DNA of 64,000 bases from Pseudomonas oryzagri (GCF_020831405.1 NZ_JAJHPU010000003.1:124001-188000), one strand, 5' to 3'; numbered from the stretch's first letter, positions 31,958 through 43,637 are shown. The notes: generated by a model from the sequence alone, not told the origin. Translations and numbers: made by a program.

Positions 31958-34181
31958 ACGCAAGGCTGAGCCCATCGTCGGCCGCCTGGTGGTGGTCGGC
32001 CTCGGCCTGATCGGCGGCTCCTTCGCCAAGGGCCTGCGCCAGCAGGGGCTGTGCCGCGAGGTGGTCGGTGTCGACCTCGACGCCGAGTCGCGCCGTCTGG
32101 CGGTGCAGCTCGGCGTGGTCGACCGCTGCGAGAGCGAGCTGGCCGCCGCCTGCGTCGGCGCCGAGGTGATCATGCTGGCGGTACCGATCATCGCCATGGA
32201 GAAGGTGCTGGCCCAACTGGCCTCCTTCGATCTGGGCGATGCGGTGGTCACCGACGTCGGCAGCGCCAAGGGCAACGTGGTGCGCGCCGCGCGTCACGCC
32301 TTCGGCCCGCAGGTGGCGCGCTTCGTGCCGGGCCACCCGATCGCCGGCTCGGAGAAGAGTGGCGTGGAGGCGGCCAACGGCAAGCTGTATCGCCGCCACA
32401 AGGTGATCCTCACCCCGCTGGCCGAGACCGAACCGGCGGCGCTGGCGCTGGTCGACCGCCTGTGGCGCGCGCTGGACGCCGACGTCGAGCACATGAGCGT
32501 CGAGCATCACGACGAGGTGCTCGCCGCCACCAGCCACCTGCCGCACCTGTTGGCCTTCGGTCTGGTCGACTCGTTGGCCCACCAGAGCGAGAACCTGGAG
32601 ATCTTCCGCTACGCTGCTGGCGGATTCCGCGATTTCACCCGCATCGCCGGCAGCGACCCGGTGATGTGGCACGACATCTTCCTCGCCAACCGCGAGGCGG
32701 TGTTGCGTATCCTCGATCGCTTCCGCAGCGACCTCGACGTGCTGCGCGAGGCGATCGACCAAGGGGACGGGCATCACCTGCTGGGCGTGTTCACCCGCGC
32801 CCGCGTCGCCCGCGAGCATTTCAGCAAAATCCTGGCCCAACGGGCCTATGTGGACGCCATGCATTCCAACGATCTGATCTTCCTGGCCCAACCGGGCGGC
32901 AGCCTGAGTGGACGGATTCGCGTCCCGGGCGACAAGTCGGTCTCCCACCGCTCGATCATGCTCGGCTCGCTGGCCGAGGGCACCACCGAGGTGGAAGGCT
33001 TCCTCGAGGGCGAGGACGCCCTGGCCACCATCCAGGCGTTCCGCGACATGGGCGTGGTCATCGAGGGCCCGCACCACGGCCGCGTCACCGTGCACGGCGT
33101 CGGCCTGCACGGCCTCAAGGCGCCGGCCGGCCCGCTGTACATGGGCAACTCCGGCACCTCGATGCGCCTGCTCTCCGGCCTGCTCGCCGCCCAGCCGTTC
33201 GACACCGTGCTGACCGGCGACCCGTCGCTGTCCAAGCGGCCGATGAACCGCGTGGCCAAGCCGCTGCGCGAGATGGGCGCGGTCATCGAGACCGGTCCGG
33301 AAGGTCGTCCGCCGCTGACCATCAAGGGCGGCCAGCGCCTGGCCGGCATGCACTACGACATGCCGATCGCCAGCGCCCAGGTCAAGTCCTGCCTGCTGCT
33401 CGCCGGCCTGTACGCGGCCGGCGAGACCTCGGTCACCGAGCCGGCGCCGACCCGCGACCACACCGAGCGCATGCTGCGTGGCTTCGGCTACCCGGTCAGC
33501 GTCGAGGGTTCGACTGCCAAGGTGCAGAGCGGCCATAAACTGACCGCCACCCACATCGAGGTGCCAGCGGACATCTCCTCGGCGGCCTTCTTCCTGGTCG
33601 CGGCGAGCATCGCCGAAGGCTCCGAGCTGCTGCTCGAGCATGTCGGCATCAACCCGACCCGCACCGGCGTGATCGATATCCTCAAGCTGATGGGCGGTGA
33701 TCTGACCCTCGAAAATCTGCGCGAAGTCGGCGGCGAGCCGGTCGCCGATATCCGCGTGCGTTCGGCGAAGCTGAAAGGCATCGAGATCCCCGAGCACCTG
33801 GTGCCGCTGGCCATCGACGAGTTCCCGGTGCTGTTCGTCGCCGCCGCCTGCGCCGAGGGGCGCACCGTGCTGCGCGGCGCCGAGGAGCTGCGGGTCAAGG
33901 AGTCCGACCGCATCCAGGTGATGGCCGACGGTCTCCAGGCCTGCGGCGTCAAGGCCGAGCCGACCCCGGACGGCATCGTCATCGACGGCGGCCCGATCGG
34001 TGGCGGCGAGGTGTGGGCGCACGGCGACCATCGCATCGCCATGTCGTTCAGCGTCGCTTCGCTGCGCGCCACTGCACCGATCCGCATCCACGACTGCGCC
34101 AACGTGGCCACCTCCTTCCCCAACTTCCTCGCCCTGTGCGCCGAAGTCGGGGTGCGCGTGGCCCGGGAAGGCGAGCAATGA
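31950..34181 (+). CDS. aroA: Fused cyclohexadienyl/prephenate dehydrogenase-EPSP synthase
   Basis: This natural fusion of TyrA and AroA is typical of Pseudomonas (743 aa). Residues 1-300 are the dehydrogenase of the tyrosine branch: the NAD motif [44 protein letters not shown] and [12 protein letters not shown]. From about 313 the shikimate-pathway EPSP synthase starts with [20 protein letters not shown], then [46 protein letters not shown], the catalytic-type Asp/Glu in [10 protein letters not shown] and KESDRI, and a final GDHRIAMSF. The gene starts with GTG inside the end of hisC and ends overlapping the cmk ATG, so translation is coupled on both sides. Confidence 0.97.
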   Translation: MAERKAEPIVGRLVVVGLGLIGGSFAKGLRQQGLCREVVGVDLDAESRRLAVQLGVVDRCESELAAACVGAEVIMLAVPIIAMEKVLAQLASFDLGDAVVTDVGSAKGNVVRAARHAFGPQVARFVPGHPIAGSEKSGVEAANGKLYRRHKVILTPLAETEPAALALVDRLWRALDADVEHMSVEHHDEVLAATSHLPHLLAFGLVDSLAHQSENLEIFRYAAGGFRDFTRIAGSDPVMWHDIFLANREAVLRILDRFRSDLDVLREAIDQGDGHHLLGVFTRARVAREHFSKILAQRAYVDAMHSNDLIFLAQPGGSLSGRIRVPGDKSVSHRSIMLGSLAEGTTEVEGFLEGEDALATIQAFRDMGVVIEGPHHGRVTVHGVGLHGLKAPAGPLYMGNSGTSMRLLSGLLAAQPFDTVLTGDPSLSKRPMNRVAKPLREMGAVIETGPEGRPPLTIKGGQRLAGMHYDMPIASAQVKSCLLLAGLYAAGETSVTEPAPTRDHTERMLRGFGYPVSVEGSTAKVQSGHKLTATHIEVPADISSAAFFLVAASIAEGSELLLEHVGINPTRTGVIDILKLMGGDLTLENLREVGGEPVADIRVRSAKLKGIEIPEHLVPLAIDEFPVLFVAAACAEGRTVLRGAEELRVKESDRIQVMADGLQACGVKAEPTPDGIVIDGGPIGGGEVWAHGDHRIAMSFSVASLRATAPIRIHDCANVATSFPNFLALCAEVGVRVAREGEQ

Positions 34182-34870
34182 CCGCCCTGCCTCCGGTCGT
34201 CGCCATCGACGGGCCGAGCGGCTCGGGCAAGGGCACGGTGTGCAGCCGCCTGGCCCGCCAGCTCGGCTGGCATTTGCTGGATTCCGGCGCGCTGTACCGC
34301 CTGCTGGCGCTGGCCGCCGGTCGCCACGGCATCGCCCTGGACAACGAGGCGGCGCTGCAGACCCTGGCCGCCAACCTCGACGTGCAGTTCGTCGCCGCCG
34401 CGGAAGGCCTGCACGGCCAGCGCATCCTGCTGGAAGGCGAGGAAGTCGGCGACGAGCTGCGTACCGAACAGGCTGGTGCCGGCGCCTCGCAGGTCGCCGC
34501 GCTGCCCGCGGTGCGCAGGGCGCTGCTGCAGCGCCAGCGCGATTTTCGCGCGGCGCCGGGGCTGATCGCCGACGGCCGTGACATGGGCACGGTGGTATTT
34601 CCCGACGCGCCGTTGAAGATATTCCTCACCGCCAGCGCCGAGGAACGCGCCCGCCGCCGCTACCTGCAGTTGAAGGACAAGGTGCCGGATGCTAATCTGT
34701 GCAGTCTGCTGGAAGAGATCCGTGCGCGCGACGAGCGCGATACGCAGCGTGCCGTGGCTCCGCTGAAACCGGCGCAAGACGCCGTTCTGCTGGACTCCAC
34801 CGAGCTCTCGATCGAGCAGGTACTGGAGCGCATCCTTGCCGAAATCGCCGCGCGCGATCTGGCCGGATGA
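34178..34870 (+). CDS. cmk: Cytidylate kinase
   Basis: Cmk phosphorylates CMP and dCMP to the diphosphates. The 230-aa product has the P-loop [12 protein letters not shown] (12-20), the CMP-binding [15 protein letters not shown], the [13 protein letters not shown] motif and the lid-like [12 protein letters not shown]. The ATGA overlap with aroA couples its translation. rpsA follows after about 118 bases, the near-universal cmk-rpsA pairing of proteobacteria. Confidence 0.97.
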   Translation: MTALPPVVAIDGPSGSGKGTVCSRLARQLGWHLLDSGALYRLLALAAGRHGIALDNEAALQTLAANLDVQFVAAAEGLHGQRILLEGEEVGDELRTEQAGAGASQVAALPAVRRALLQRQRDFRAAPGLIADGRDMGTVVFPDAPLKIFLTASAEERARRRYLQLKDKVPDANLCSLLEEIRARDERDTQRAVAPLKPAQDAVLLDSTELSIEQVLERILAEIAARDLAG

Positions 34871-34950
34871 CCCAGCGAGGCGGACGGAAACCAGTCCAAT
34901 TCCGCCGCCTCTCTATGACAAACGAACCCGTGCCGGCTGGGGTGCGGATC

Positions 34951-34969
34951 GGGCACATTTCCTGTGCCC
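34951..34969 (+). promoter_or_regulatory. Leader hairpin directly before the rpsA ribosome-binding site
   Basis: GGGCACA and TGTGCCC form a perfect 7-bp stem with a 5-base loop, ending 9 bases before the weak AGG that serves as the rpsA Shine-Dalgarno. S1 is known to repress its own mRNA in gamma-proteobacteria through stem-loops in the rpsA leader, so this is a candidate part of that element. Confidence 0.5.
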
Positions 34970-34988
34970 TTGATCAACAGGTATGAAC

Positions 34989-36665
34989 ATGAGCGAAAGC
35001 TTTGCAGAACTTTTTGAAGAAAGCCTGAAATCCCTCGACATGCAGCCGGGTGCCATCATCACCGGCATCGTGGTCGACATCGACGGTGACTGGGTTACCG
35101 TGCATGCCGGCCTCAAGTCCGAGGGCGTCATCCCGGTCGAGCAGTTCTACAACGAGCAGGGCGAGCTGACCATCAAGGTCGGTGACGAAGTCCACGTTGC
35201 GCTGGACGCCGTGGAAGATGGCTTCGGCGAGACCAAGCTGTCCCGCGAGAAGGCCAAGCGCGCCGAGTCCTGGCTGGTTCTGGAAGCCGCGTTCTCTGCC
35301 GAAGAAGTGGTCAAGGGCATCATCAACGGCAAGGTCAAGGGTGGCTTCACCGTCGACATCAACGGCATCCGCGCCTTCCTGCCGGGTTCCCTGGTCGACG
35401 TGCGTCCGGTGCGCGACACCGCCCACCTGGAAAACAAGGAACTCGAGTTCAAGGTCATCAAGCTGGACCAGAAGCGCAACAACGTTGTCGTTTCCCGTCG
35501 CAGCGTGCTGGAAGCCGAGAACAGCGCCGAGCGCGAAGCCCTGCTGGAATCCCTGCAGGAAGGCCAGCAGGTCAAAGGTATCGTCAAGAACCTCACCGAC
35601 TACGGTGCGTTCGTTGACCTGGGCGGCGTCGATGGTCTGCTGCACATCACCGACATGGCCTGGAAGCGCATCAAGCATCCGTCCGAGATCGTCAACGTTG
35701 GCGACGAGATCGATGTCAAGGTGCTGAAGTTCGACCGCGAGCGCAACCGCGTCTCCCTGGGTCTGAAGCAGCTGGGCGAAGATCCGTGGGTCGCCATCAA
35801 GGCCCGTTACCCGGAAGGCACCCGCGTTCAGGCTCGCGTCACCAACCTCACCGACTACGGCTGCTTCGCCGAGCTGGAAGAAGGCGTCGAGGGTCTGGTG
35901 CACGTGTCCGAAATGGACTGGACCAACAAGAACATCCACCCGTCCAAGGTCGTTCAGGTCGGCGACGAAGTGGAAGTCATGGTTCTGGACATCGACGAAG
36001 AGCGTCGTCGTATCTCCCTGGGCATCAAGCAGTGCAAGCCGAACCCGTGGGAAGAGTTCTCCGGCCACTTCAACAAGGGCGACCGCATCTCCGGTACCAT
36101 CAAGTCGATCACCGACTTCGGTATCTTCATCGGTCTGGACGGCGGCATCGACGGTCTGGTTCACCTGTCCGACATCTCCTGGAACGAGCCGGGTGAAGAA
36201 GCCGTGCGTCGCTTCAAGAAGGGCGACGAGCTGGACACCGTGATCCTGTCCGTGGATCCGGAGCGCGAGCGCATCTCCCTGGGCATCAAGCAACTGGAAG
36301 ACGATCCGTTCTCCAGCTACGCCGGCCTGAACGAGAAGGGCGCCATCGTCCGTGGCACCGTCAAGGAAGTCGACGCCAAGGGCGCCGTCATCACCCTGGC
36401 CAACGAAGTGGAAGGCGTGCTGAAGGCTTCCGAAATCAGCCGTGACCGCGTTGAAGACGCGCGCAACGTGCTGAAGGAAGGCGACGAAGTCGAAGCCAAG
36501 ATCATCAGCATCGATCGCAAGAGCCGCGTGATCAGCCTGTCGATCAAGTCCAAGGACGTCGACGACGAGAAGGAAGCCATGAAGGAACTGCGCAAGCAAG
36601 ACGTGAGCGCCGGTCCGACCACCATCGGCGACCTGATCAAGGCTCAGATGAGCAACCAGAACTAA
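34989..36665 (+). CDS. rpsA: 30S ribosomal protein S1
   Basis: S1 brings structured or leaderless-type mRNAs to the 30S subunit. The 558-aa protein has six S1 (OB-fold) repeats. They are recognisable at about 20-85, 103-168, 188-257, 275-343, 362-430 and 449-515, for example [19 protein letters not shown], then LLHITDMAW and RVSLGLKQL. Codon use is more uniform than in neighbouring genes, as expected for high expression. Two ATGs lie close together; I chose the second ([18 protein letters not shown], at 34989). The AGG is 7 bases before it and only 1 base before the first, and the sequence matches the usual S1 N-terminus. Confidence 0.97.
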   Translation: MSESFAELFEESLKSLDMQPGAIITGIVVDIDGDWVTVHAGLKSEGVIPVEQFYNEQGELTIKVGDEVHVALDAVEDGFGETKLSREKAKRAESWLVLEAAFSAEEVVKGIINGKVKGGFTVDINGIRAFLPGSLVDVRPVRDTAHLENKELEFKVIKLDQKRNNVVVSRRSVLEAENSAEREALLESLQEGQQVKGIVKNLTDYGAFVDLGGVDGLLHITDMAWKRIKHPSEIVNVGDEIDVKVLKFDRERNRVSLGLKQLGEDPWVAIKARYPEGTRVQARVTNLTDYGCFAELEEGVEGLVHVSEMDWTNKNIHPSKVVQVGDEVEVMVLDIDEERRRISLGIKQCKPNPWEEFSGHFNKGDRISGTIKSITDFGIFIGLDGGIDGLVHLSDISWNEPGEEAVRRFKKGDELDTVILSVDPERERISLGIKQLEDDPFSSYAGLNEKGAIVRGTVKEVDAKGAVITLANEVEGVLKASEISRDRVEDARNVLKEGDEVEAKIISIDRKSRVISLSIKSKDVDDEKEAMKELRKQDVSAGPTTIGDLIKAQMSNQN

Positions 36666-36680
36666 GTTCTGCTTGATCGA

Positions 36681-36710
36681 GAAAAAGGGCGACTTCGGTC
36701 GCCCTTTTTC
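36681..36710 (+). terminator. Intrinsic terminator of rpsA
   Basis: A perfect 13-bp stem (GAAAAAGGGCGAC and its complement) is closed by a stable TTCG tetraloop, with TTTTT in the descending arm. It ends the serC-to-rpsA transcription series. Confidence 0.95.
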
Positions 36711-36794
36711 ATGCCCGCGATTTGCCGTCCGGGCTGGTGGCGTTGCCCCTGGCGGCAGGGTGTCTGCATCCGACGGTCGCAGTATGCGCATGAA

Positions 36795-36824
36795 AAAGGC
36801 CCCCGCGCGACAGCGTGGGAGCCT
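36795..36824 (-). terminator. Intrinsic terminator of the liv operon
   Basis: Read on the minus strand, AAGGCTCCCACGC pairs with GCGCGGGGGCCTT (one wobble, one mismatch) and is followed by TTTTT. It lies 21 bases after the livF stop codon and converges with the rpsA terminator. Confidence 0.8.
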
Positions 36825-36844
36825 TGATGCTGTAGGAGTGGCTG

Positions 36845-37546
36845 TCAGCCGCCCAGGTAGGCCTTGCGCACTTCCGGGTTGGCCAGCAGCGCTTCGCCAC
36901 TGTCCTGCAGGACGATCCGCCCGTTCTCCAGCACGTAGCCGCGGTCGGCCAGCTTGAGCGCCTGGTTGGCGTTCTGCTCGACCAGGAACACGGTGACGCC
37001 GTCGGCGCGCAACTGTTCGATGATCTCGAAGATCTGCTGGATGATGATCGGCGCCAGACCCAGCGACGGTTCGTCGAGCAGCAGCAGGCGCGGCTTGCTC
37101 ATCAGCGCGCGGCCGATGGCGAGCATCTGTTGCTCGCCGCCGGACATGGTGCCGGCGCGCTGGGCATAGCGTTCCTTGAGGCGCGGGAACAGGCCGAGCA
37201 CCCTGTCCATCTGGACCTGGTAGTCATCCTTGTCGGTGAAGAAGCCGCCCATGGCGAGGTTCTCCTCCACCGTCAGGCGGGCGAACACCCGCCGGCCCTC
37301 GGGGACGATGGCGATGCTCTTGCGCATGATGTCGCAGGAGTGCTGGCCGACCAGTTCCTCGCCGAGGTAGCGGATGCTGCCGGAGGCGGCGCGCGGCGAA
37401 CCGCACAGGGTCATCAGCAGGGTGGACTTGCCGGCGCCGTTGGCGCCGATCAGGGTGACGATCTCGCCCTTCTGCACCTCGAGGCTGACCCCGTGCAGGG
37501 CCTGGATCTTGCCGTAGAAGGTGGAGACGTTGTCGAATCTCAGCAT
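36845..37546 (-). CDS. livF: Branched-chain amino acid ABC transporter ATPase LivF (BraG)
   Basis: This is one of the two ATPase subunits of the high-affinity Leu/Ile/Val importer, 233 aa. Walker A is GANGAGKST, the signature is MSGGEQQMLAIGRAL, Walker B is LLLLDEPSLGL, and the switch His position is replaced by Gln in FLVEQNANQAL, as is normal for LivF. The C-terminal ANPEVRKAYLGG is the family signature ending. It is the last gene of livKHMGF, 3 bases after livG. Confidence 0.96.
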   Translation of the reverse strand: MLRFDNVSTFYGKIQALHGVSLEVQKGEIVTLIGANGAGKSTLLMTLCGSPRAASGSIRYLGEELVGQHSCDIMRKSIAIVPEGRRVFARLTVEENLAMGGFFTDKDDYQVQMDRVLGLFPRLKERYAQRAGTMSGGEQQMLAIGRALMSKPRLLLLDEPSLGLAPIIIQQIFEIIEQLRADGVTVFLVEQNANQALKLADRGYVLENGRIVLQDSGEALLANPEVRKAYLGG

Positions 37547-37549
37547 GGC

Positions 37550-38317
37550 TCAGGCCTCCCCCAGATAGGCCTTGATCACGTCCGGGTTGCTGCGGATCTG
37601 CTCCGGCGTGCCGTCCGCCAGGGGGGTGCCCTGGTTGATCACGTAGATGTGGTCGGAAATGCTCATCACCAGGTGCATGTCGTGCTCGATCAGCAGCACG
37701 GTGACGCCATGCTCGGTACGCAGCATGCCGATCAGCTGCTTGAGCTCCTCGGTCTCGCGCGGGTTGAGGCCGGCGGCCGGCTCGTCGAGCATCAACAGTT
37801 GCGGGCGGGTCATCATGCAGCGGGCGATCTCCAGGCGGCGCTGCTGGCCGTAGGCCAGGGTGCCGGCCGGGCGATTGGCCACATCGAGCAGGTCGACGCG
37901 ATCCAGCCAGTGGGCGGCGAACTCCATGGCGTCCTGCTCGCTGCGGCGGAACGCCGGCGTCTTCAGCAGGCCGGAGAGGAAGCTGGTGTTGAGGTGGCGA
38001 TGCTGGGCCACCAGCAGGTTCTCCACCGCGGTCATGTCCTTGAACAGGCGAACGTTCTGGAAGGTGCGCACCACGCCCTTGCGGGCGATCTGGTGGCCGG
38101 CCAGGCCGTGGATCGGCTCGCCGCGCAGCTGGATGCTGCCGCCGGTGGGCTGGTAGAAGCCGGTCAGGCAGTTGAATACCGTGGTCTTGCCGGCGCCGTT
38201 GGGGCCGATCATCGACACCACCTGTTTCTCCTGGACGTCGAGGCGGACGCCGTTGACCGCCAGCAGGCCGCCGAAGCGCATGGACAGGTCGCGGACCTCA
38301 AGCAGGGAACGGCTCAT
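37550..38317 (-). CDS. livG: Branched-chain amino acid ABC transporter ATPase LivG (BraF)
   Basis: This is the second ATPase of the Liv importer, 255 aa. Walker A is GPNGAGKTT and is followed by [14 protein letters not shown]. The signature region is [14 protein letters not shown], Walker B is [15 protein letters not shown], and the switch His is in [10 protein letters not shown]. The ending [13 protein letters not shown] is typical of LivG. The gene overlaps livM by 4 bases (ATGA), so the subunits are translationally coupled. Confidence 0.96.
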   Translation of the reverse strand: MSRSLLEVRDLSMRFGGLLAVNGVRLDVQEKQVVSMIGPNGAGKTTVFNCLTGFYQPTGGSIQLRGEPIHGLAGHQIARKGVVRTFQNVRLFKDMTAVENLLVAQHRHLNTSFLSGLLKTPAFRRSEQDAMEFAAHWLDRVDLLDVANRPAGTLAYGQQRRLEIARCMMTRPQLLMLDEPAAGLNPRETEELKQLIGMLRTEHGVTVLLIEHDMHLVMSISDHIYVINQGTPLADGTPEQIRSNPDVIKAYLGEA

Positions 38318-39581
38318 CGACGCACCTCCAGATGCGGGCGCTGCATCGGCAGCAGTCCTTGCGGACGCCAGATCATCATCAGCACCATCAGGGCGCCGAA
38401 CATCAGCATGCGGTATTCGTTGAATTCACGGGCAAGCTCGGGCAGCAGGATCATCACCACCGCGGCGAGGATCACGCCGAGCTGCGAGCCCATGCCGCCG
38501 AGCACCACGATGGCGAGGATGATCGCCGACTCGATGAAGGTGAACGACTCGGGACTGACCAGGCCCTGGCGCGCGGCGAAGAAGCTGCCGGCGAAGCCGG
38601 CGAAGCAGGCGCCGAGGGTGAAGGCCGACAGCTTGATCAGCGTCGGGTTGAGGCCCAGCGCGCGACAGGCGATCTCGTCTTCGCGCAGCGCCTCCCAGGC
38701 GCGGCCCAGCGGCATGCGCAGCAGGCGGTTGATCACGAACAGGGCCAGCAGCACCAGCAGCAGGGCGACCAGGTAGAGGAAGATCACCTTGTGGTTGGAG
38801 TTGTAGGCGATGCCGAAGAACTCGTGGAAGGTCTGCATGCCCTCCGCGGCGCGGCGCTCGAAGGTCAGGCCGAACAGCGTCGGCTTGTCGATGCCGCTGA
38901 TGCCGTTGGGGCCGCCGGTCAGCCAGGTCATGTTGCGCAGCAGGATGCGGATGATCTCGCCGAAGCCCAGGGTGACGATGGCGAGGTAGTCGCCGCGCAG
39001 GCGCAGCACCGGGAAGCCGAGCAGGAAGCCGAACAGCGCAGCCATGGCACCGGCGATCGGCAGGCACTGCCAGAAGCTCAGGCCGAAGTAGTGCGAGAGC
39101 AGGGCGTAGCTGTAGGCGCCGACCGCGTAGAAGCCGACATAGCCCAGATCGAGCAGGCCGGCCAGGCCGACCACGATGTTCAGGCCGAGGCCGAGCAACA
39201 CGTAGATCAGGATCAGCGTGGCGATATCCACCGCGCCGCGCGAGCCGAAGAACGGCCAGGCCAGACCAATCACGATCAGCGCCAGAATCGCCCAGCGTTG
39301 GGTCGAGGGCAGGGTGAGGAAGTTGCTGGTGCTGCGCGGCAGGCTGGGCAGGCCCGGGATACCCGAGCAGGCCGAGGCGACGCGCTCGCGGGTCAGCTGC
39401 CAGACGAACATGGCCACGGCGGCGGCGGCGATGGTCCACAGGACGAGCGGGCTGGCACCGTGCACCTCGACCCGGATGCCGACGGTGGTCAGCTTCAGGC
39501 CGAGCACCGGATAGGCCACCGCCAGCACCAGCAGGGCGCTGAACAGGGCGGTCTTGAGATTCTTGCCGATAGTCGAGCTGC

Positions 39582-39585
<4 letters not shown>
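38314..39585 (-). CDS. livM: Branched-chain amino acid ABC transporter permease LivM (BraE)
   Basis: This is the larger permease subunit, 423 aa, with about nine to ten hydrophobic segments. The family's central sequence is [32 protein letters not shown], followed by [19 protein letters not shown] and the EAA-type cytoplasmic loop [29 protein letters not shown]. The N-terminal ~110 residues are an extension shared by Pseudomonas BraE proteins. It overlaps both livH and livG by 4 bases. Confidence 0.95.
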
Positions 39586-40505
<920 letters not shown>

Positions 40506-40693
40506 GACGCCTCTCCTGGGGATCGCTGCGGGGGTGACGGGTGCGCGCAAGCCTCGGCCATATGCCGATCCGGTGATCCCTGCTTCCGGAGCTGTGCCTG
40601 CACCAGGTCGTTCGGGACGGATGCCCGCTGGCGCAGCGATCGAATCCTGCAGCCGCCGGCGGGATCCGCCGCCAGCGCTGCGTGTTCATGTCG

Positions 40694-40715
40694 CGGCCGG
40701 GCGGATGCCCGGCCG
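40694..40715 (-). terminator. Hairpin between livK and livH
   Basis: A perfect 9-bp GC stem (CGGCCGGGC / GCCCGGCCG, loop GGAT) begins 11 bases past the livK stop, reading on the minus strand, and has no T-tract. Such hairpins commonly raise the binding-protein mRNA level relative to the membrane subunits. The rest of the 220-base gap shows no gene. Confidence 0.6.
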
Positions 40716-40725
40716 GACGGTTTCA

Positions 40726-41847
40726 TCACTTGACCTCGGTTTTGGTGCCGTCGGCGTGCCACTCGTAGACCACGAAGCTGAAGTCCTTCAGATCGCCCTT
40801 CTCGTCGAAGGCGAGGGCCCCGGTGGGGGTTTCGAAGGTGTTGCTGCGCAGGGCCTCGGCGACCTTCACCGGATCGGTGCTGTCGGTCTTGTCGATGCTC
40901 TCGGCGATCACCTGCACGGCGGCGTAGGCGGGGAACACGAAGGGACCGGACGGGTCCTGCTTCTTGGCCTTGAACGCCTCGACCAGCGCCTGGTTCTTGG
41001 GATCCTGGTCGAAGGACTTGGGCAGGGTGACCAGCATGCCTTCGGAGGCCGGGCCGGCGATGGCGGAAATTTCCGAGTTGCCGACGCCTTCCGGGCCCAT
41101 GAAGCGGACCTTCAGGCCCTTCTCGGCGCTCTGGCGCAGCAGCAGGCCCAGCTCGGGGTGGTAGCCGCCGTAGTAGACGAAGTCGACGCCGGCCTGCTTG
41201 AGCTTGGCGATCAGCGAGGAGAAGTCCTTGTCGCCGCTGTTGATGCCTTCGAACAGCGAGACCTTGACGCCGGCCTGGTCCAGGGTCTGCTTGACCGCGG
41301 TGGCGATGCCTTCGCCGTACTGCTGCTTGTCGTGGATCACCGCGACGTTCTTGGGCTTGATCTTCTCGACGATGAACTTGCCGGCGGTGGGGCCCTGCAG
41401 GCTGTCCAGGCCGATGGTGCGGAAGATCATCTGGTAGCCGCGGGCGGTGATGTCCGGACTGGTGGCGGCGGGGCTGATCATCAGGATGCCCTCGTCCTCA
41501 TAGATGTCGGACGCCGGCTGGGTGGAGCTTGAGCAGAGGTGACCGACCACGAAGACGATACCGTCGTTGACGATCTTGTTGGCTACCGCCACGGCCTGCT
41601 TGGGATCGCAGGCGTCGTCGTAGCGAACGCTTTCGAGCTGCTGGCCATTGACGCCGCCGGCCTTGTTGATCTGCTCGACCGCCATTTCCGCACCGATGAA
41701 CTGCATGTCGCCGTACTGCGCCACCGGACCGGTGACCGGGCCGGCGATGGCGATCTTGATGGGGTCGGCCGCCAGGCCGTGGCTGGCGAGGCCCGCCAGT
41801 GCGATGCCGGCGAACAGGCGGGAAAGCTTCCCTGAGAGTTTGCTCAT
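40726..41847 (-). CDS. livK: Branched-chain amino acid periplasmic binding protein LivK (BraC)
   Basis: This is the periplasmic receptor for leucine, isoleucine, valine and probably alanine/threonine, as in BraC. The 373-aa product has a signal peptide ending in GLAADP, then [20 protein letters not shown]. It also has [17 protein letters not shown] and [22 protein letters not shown] (the two cysteines form the family's small disulfide loop) and [18 protein letters not shown]. It leads the livKHMGF operon and is divergent from the DUF2288 gene across 220 bases. Confidence 0.97.
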   Translation of the reverse strand: MSKLSGKLSRLFAGIALAGLASHGLAADPIKIAIAGPVTGPVAQYGDMQFIGAEMAVEQINKAGGVNGQQLESVRYDDACDPKQAVAVANKIVNDGIVFVVGHLCSSSTQPASDIYEDEGILMISPAATSPDITARGYQMIFRTIGLDSLQGPTAGKFIVEKIKPKNVAVIHDKQQYGEGIATAVKQTLDQAGVKVSLFEGINSGDKDFSSLIAKLKQAGVDFVYYGGYHPELGLLLRQSAEKGLKVRFMGPEGVGNSEISAIAGPASEGMLVTLPKSFDQDPKNQALVEAFKAKKQDPSGPFVFPAYAAVQVIAESIDKTDSTDPVKVAEALRSNTFETPTGALAFDEKGDLKDFSFVVYEWHADGTKTEVK

Positions 41848-42067
41848 AAATGCTCCACTGTTGTCTTCGTTTTATGTGGTGCAGACCGGGGCTCAGCCGC
41901 CAATCTGCCACAAGCTTCTGATCCCGCGCCTAAATTGCCGTGTCATAACGCAAAAAGCCAGCACCCCGGAGCGTCCCGACATATTGCGCTGTACGACAGC
42001 CGACTCCGTAGGCTTGCCTGCGACCGGCCGGGCGTTATCATGGCGCCCCCGATCGAAGGTGACACCC

Positions 42068-42394
42068 ATGTCTGGCCCTACTTCAGAACCTAGCACTCTC
42101 TATTCCAAGCTGCTCGGCGAAACCGCGGCGATTTCCTGGCAGGAGTTGCAACCCTTCTTTGCCCGCGGTGCGGTGCTGCGTGTGGAAGGAACCCTGGACC
42201 TCGTCGGCGTGGCCGCGGCCTTGGCCGAGGACGACAAGCGCACCATTACCCAGTGGCTGGCCAGCGGCGAGTTGCGCAAGCTGGAAGTGCTGGATGCCGA
42301 GGACTACCTGGCCCGCGATCCGCAGCTGTGGGCGGTGGTGGTGGCACCCTGGGTGCTGGTTCAGGAGCGCACGGTGGCGCCGGCGCTGCATTGA
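42068..42394 (+). CDS. DUF2288 family protein
   Basis: This 108-aa cytosolic protein of unknown function shows the DUF2288 pattern: STLYSKLLGETAAISWQELQPFFARGAV, VAAALAEDDKRTITQWLASGEL, and a Trp/Val-rich ending WAVVVAPWVLVQER. The ATG at 42068 begins the conserved sequence; the longer in-frame opening upstream overlaps the liv promoter and lacks homology. In Pseudomonas this gene commonly sits beside braC/livK, as here, but no functional link is established. Confidence 0.82.
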   Translation: MSGPTSEPSTLYSKLLGETAAISWQELQPFFARGAVLRVEGTLDLVGVAAALAEDDKRTITQWLASGELRKLEVLDAEDYLARDPQLWAVVVAPWVLVQERTVAPALH

Positions 42395-42466
42395 TCCAGC
42401 GTCGGGCGGACGCTCCGGAAAAGCCGGACTAGACTTCCTGCAGTTTCCGACCCAAGGAGTGCAGCC

Positions 42467-42832
42467 ATGTTCGAGCCCGGTCACGTACACGTCTCCAACC
42501 CCGTCGCGGCGCTAGGCCTGCCGGCCTACAGCGTCGATATTCATTACGAAGTGCGCCCGGATTCGAAAGGCGGAGCGACGGTGCACTTCCGCCTGCTGGG
42601 CGAGATCGCCGGCAAGGCGTTCGAGGAAGCCTTCGAGATGTCCCACGACACGGTGTTCAACTTCGCCAGCACCGTGGGCAAGGTCACCGCCAAGCATGGG
42701 ATGCCGCCCAACCACAGCCCGGTCCTGCGCCATCACAAGGAGTTCGACGCCACCTTCGAGGACATCCGCAGCAAGCTGCAGGCGATCATCAGCGGCCCGG
42801 TGGGCGCCCGTGATCCGAAATCGGACGTCTGA
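42467..42832 (+). CDS. DUF5064 family small protein
   Basis: This is a 121-aa soluble protein of unknown function found in Pseudomonas (DUF5064). It begins MFEPGHVHVSNPVAALGLPAYSV and has a beta-rich first half (DIHYEVRPD, ATVHFRLLGEIAGKAFEEAFE), then a helical second half with HHKEFDATFEDIRSKLQAI. CAAGGAG precedes the ATG. It follows the DUF2288 gene after 72 bases and converges with the phosphonate-type permease gene. Confidence 0.75.
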   Translation: MFEPGHVHVSNPVAALGLPAYSVDIHYEVRPDSKGGATVHFRLLGEIAGKAFEEAFEMSHDTVFNFASTVGKVTAKHGMPPNHSPVLRHHKEFDATFEDIRSKLQAIISGPVGARDPKSDV

Positions 42833-42856
42833 TCGCGAAGCGGCCGACTCCGGCGG

Positions 42857-43624
42857 CTAGTGGCTGACCCAGCGTTGCCGCGCCCAGCCGCTCAGGGCGT
42901 CGACTACCAGCACCAGCAGCAGCATGGCGAGAATCACCGTGGCGGCCTGGGCCTGCTGGAACAGGCTGAGACTGACGTAGAGCATCTGGCCAAGGCCGCC
43001 GGCGCCGACGAAGCCGAGCACGCTGGCCATGCGGATGTTGTTCTCCCAGCGATACAGCATGTAGGCGATCAGCTGCGGCCAGACGCCCGGCAGGGTGCCG
43101 TAGACGAAGGCGGCGATGCGTCCGCCGCCGCTCAGGCGAATCGCCTCGGCCGGTTCGGCCGGGGTGTTCTCCAGCGCTTCGGCGAACAGCCGGCCGAGCA
43201 CGCCGGCGGTATGCAGGGCGAGCGCCAGGGTGCCGGCGTTGGGGCCGAGGCCCGCCGCCAGCACCATCAGCGCCGCCCACACCAGTTCCGGAATCGATCG
43301 CAACGCGTTGAGCAGCAGGCGCGCCAGAGCCATGCCGATGCGGCCGAAGCGACCGGCCGCCGGTAACGCCAGCAGCAGGCCGAGCAGGGCGGCGAGCAGG
43401 GTGCCCAGCGCCGACATGGCCAGGGTTTCCAGGCTGGCGCGGCCGATGGCGGCGAGGTGTGCGGCGGAAAAGTCGGCCGGGAAGAAGCCCGCGGCGTAGT
43501 CGGCCATCAGGGACAGGCTGCGTGTGCTGGTCAGCCCGCTGAAGTCCAGGCCGAGACCGGCGAAGGAGGCGACGACGGCCAGCAGGATCGCCACGAGCAA
43601 GGCGTAGTTGAGCGTGCGTTTCAT
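42857..43624 (-). CDS. Phosphonate-type (PhnE-like) ABC permease, second copy
   Basis: This 255-aa inner-membrane permease has the PhnE-family arrangement: GLGLDFSGLTSTRSLSLMADYAAGFFPADFSAAH, LETLAMSALGTLLAALLGLLLALPAA, RSIPELVWAALMVLAAGLGPNAGTLALALHTAGVLGRLFAEALE, and the C-terminal [15 protein letters not shown] (stretches read at about 25-60, 68-95, 112-155 and 205-220). It pairs with the neighbouring permease 13 bases upstream, so the importer uses two different permease chains. The substrate could be a phosphonate, phosphite or another oxyanion such as selenate; sequence alone does not decide. Confidence 0.82.
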   Translation of the reverse strand: MKRTLNYALLVAILLAVVASFAGLGLDFSGLTSTRSLSLMADYAAGFFPADFSAAHLAAIGRASLETLAMSALGTLLAALLGLLLALPAAGRFGRIGMALARLLLNALRSIPELVWAALMVLAAGLGPNAGTLALALHTAGVLGRLFAEALENTPAEPAEAIRLSGGGRIAAFVYGTLPGVWPQLIAYMLYRWENNIRMASVLGFVGAGGLGQMLYVSLSLFQQAQAATVILAMLLLVLVVDALSGWARQRWVSH

Positions 43625-43637
43625 GCCGGCCAGCCCT

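Noticed and set aside
34974-36791. Minus-strand open frame antisense to rpsA (605 codons)
   Set aside because: The strong codon bias of rpsA keeps the opposite strand open; the product has a repetitive pattern mirroring the S1 repeats and no known domain.
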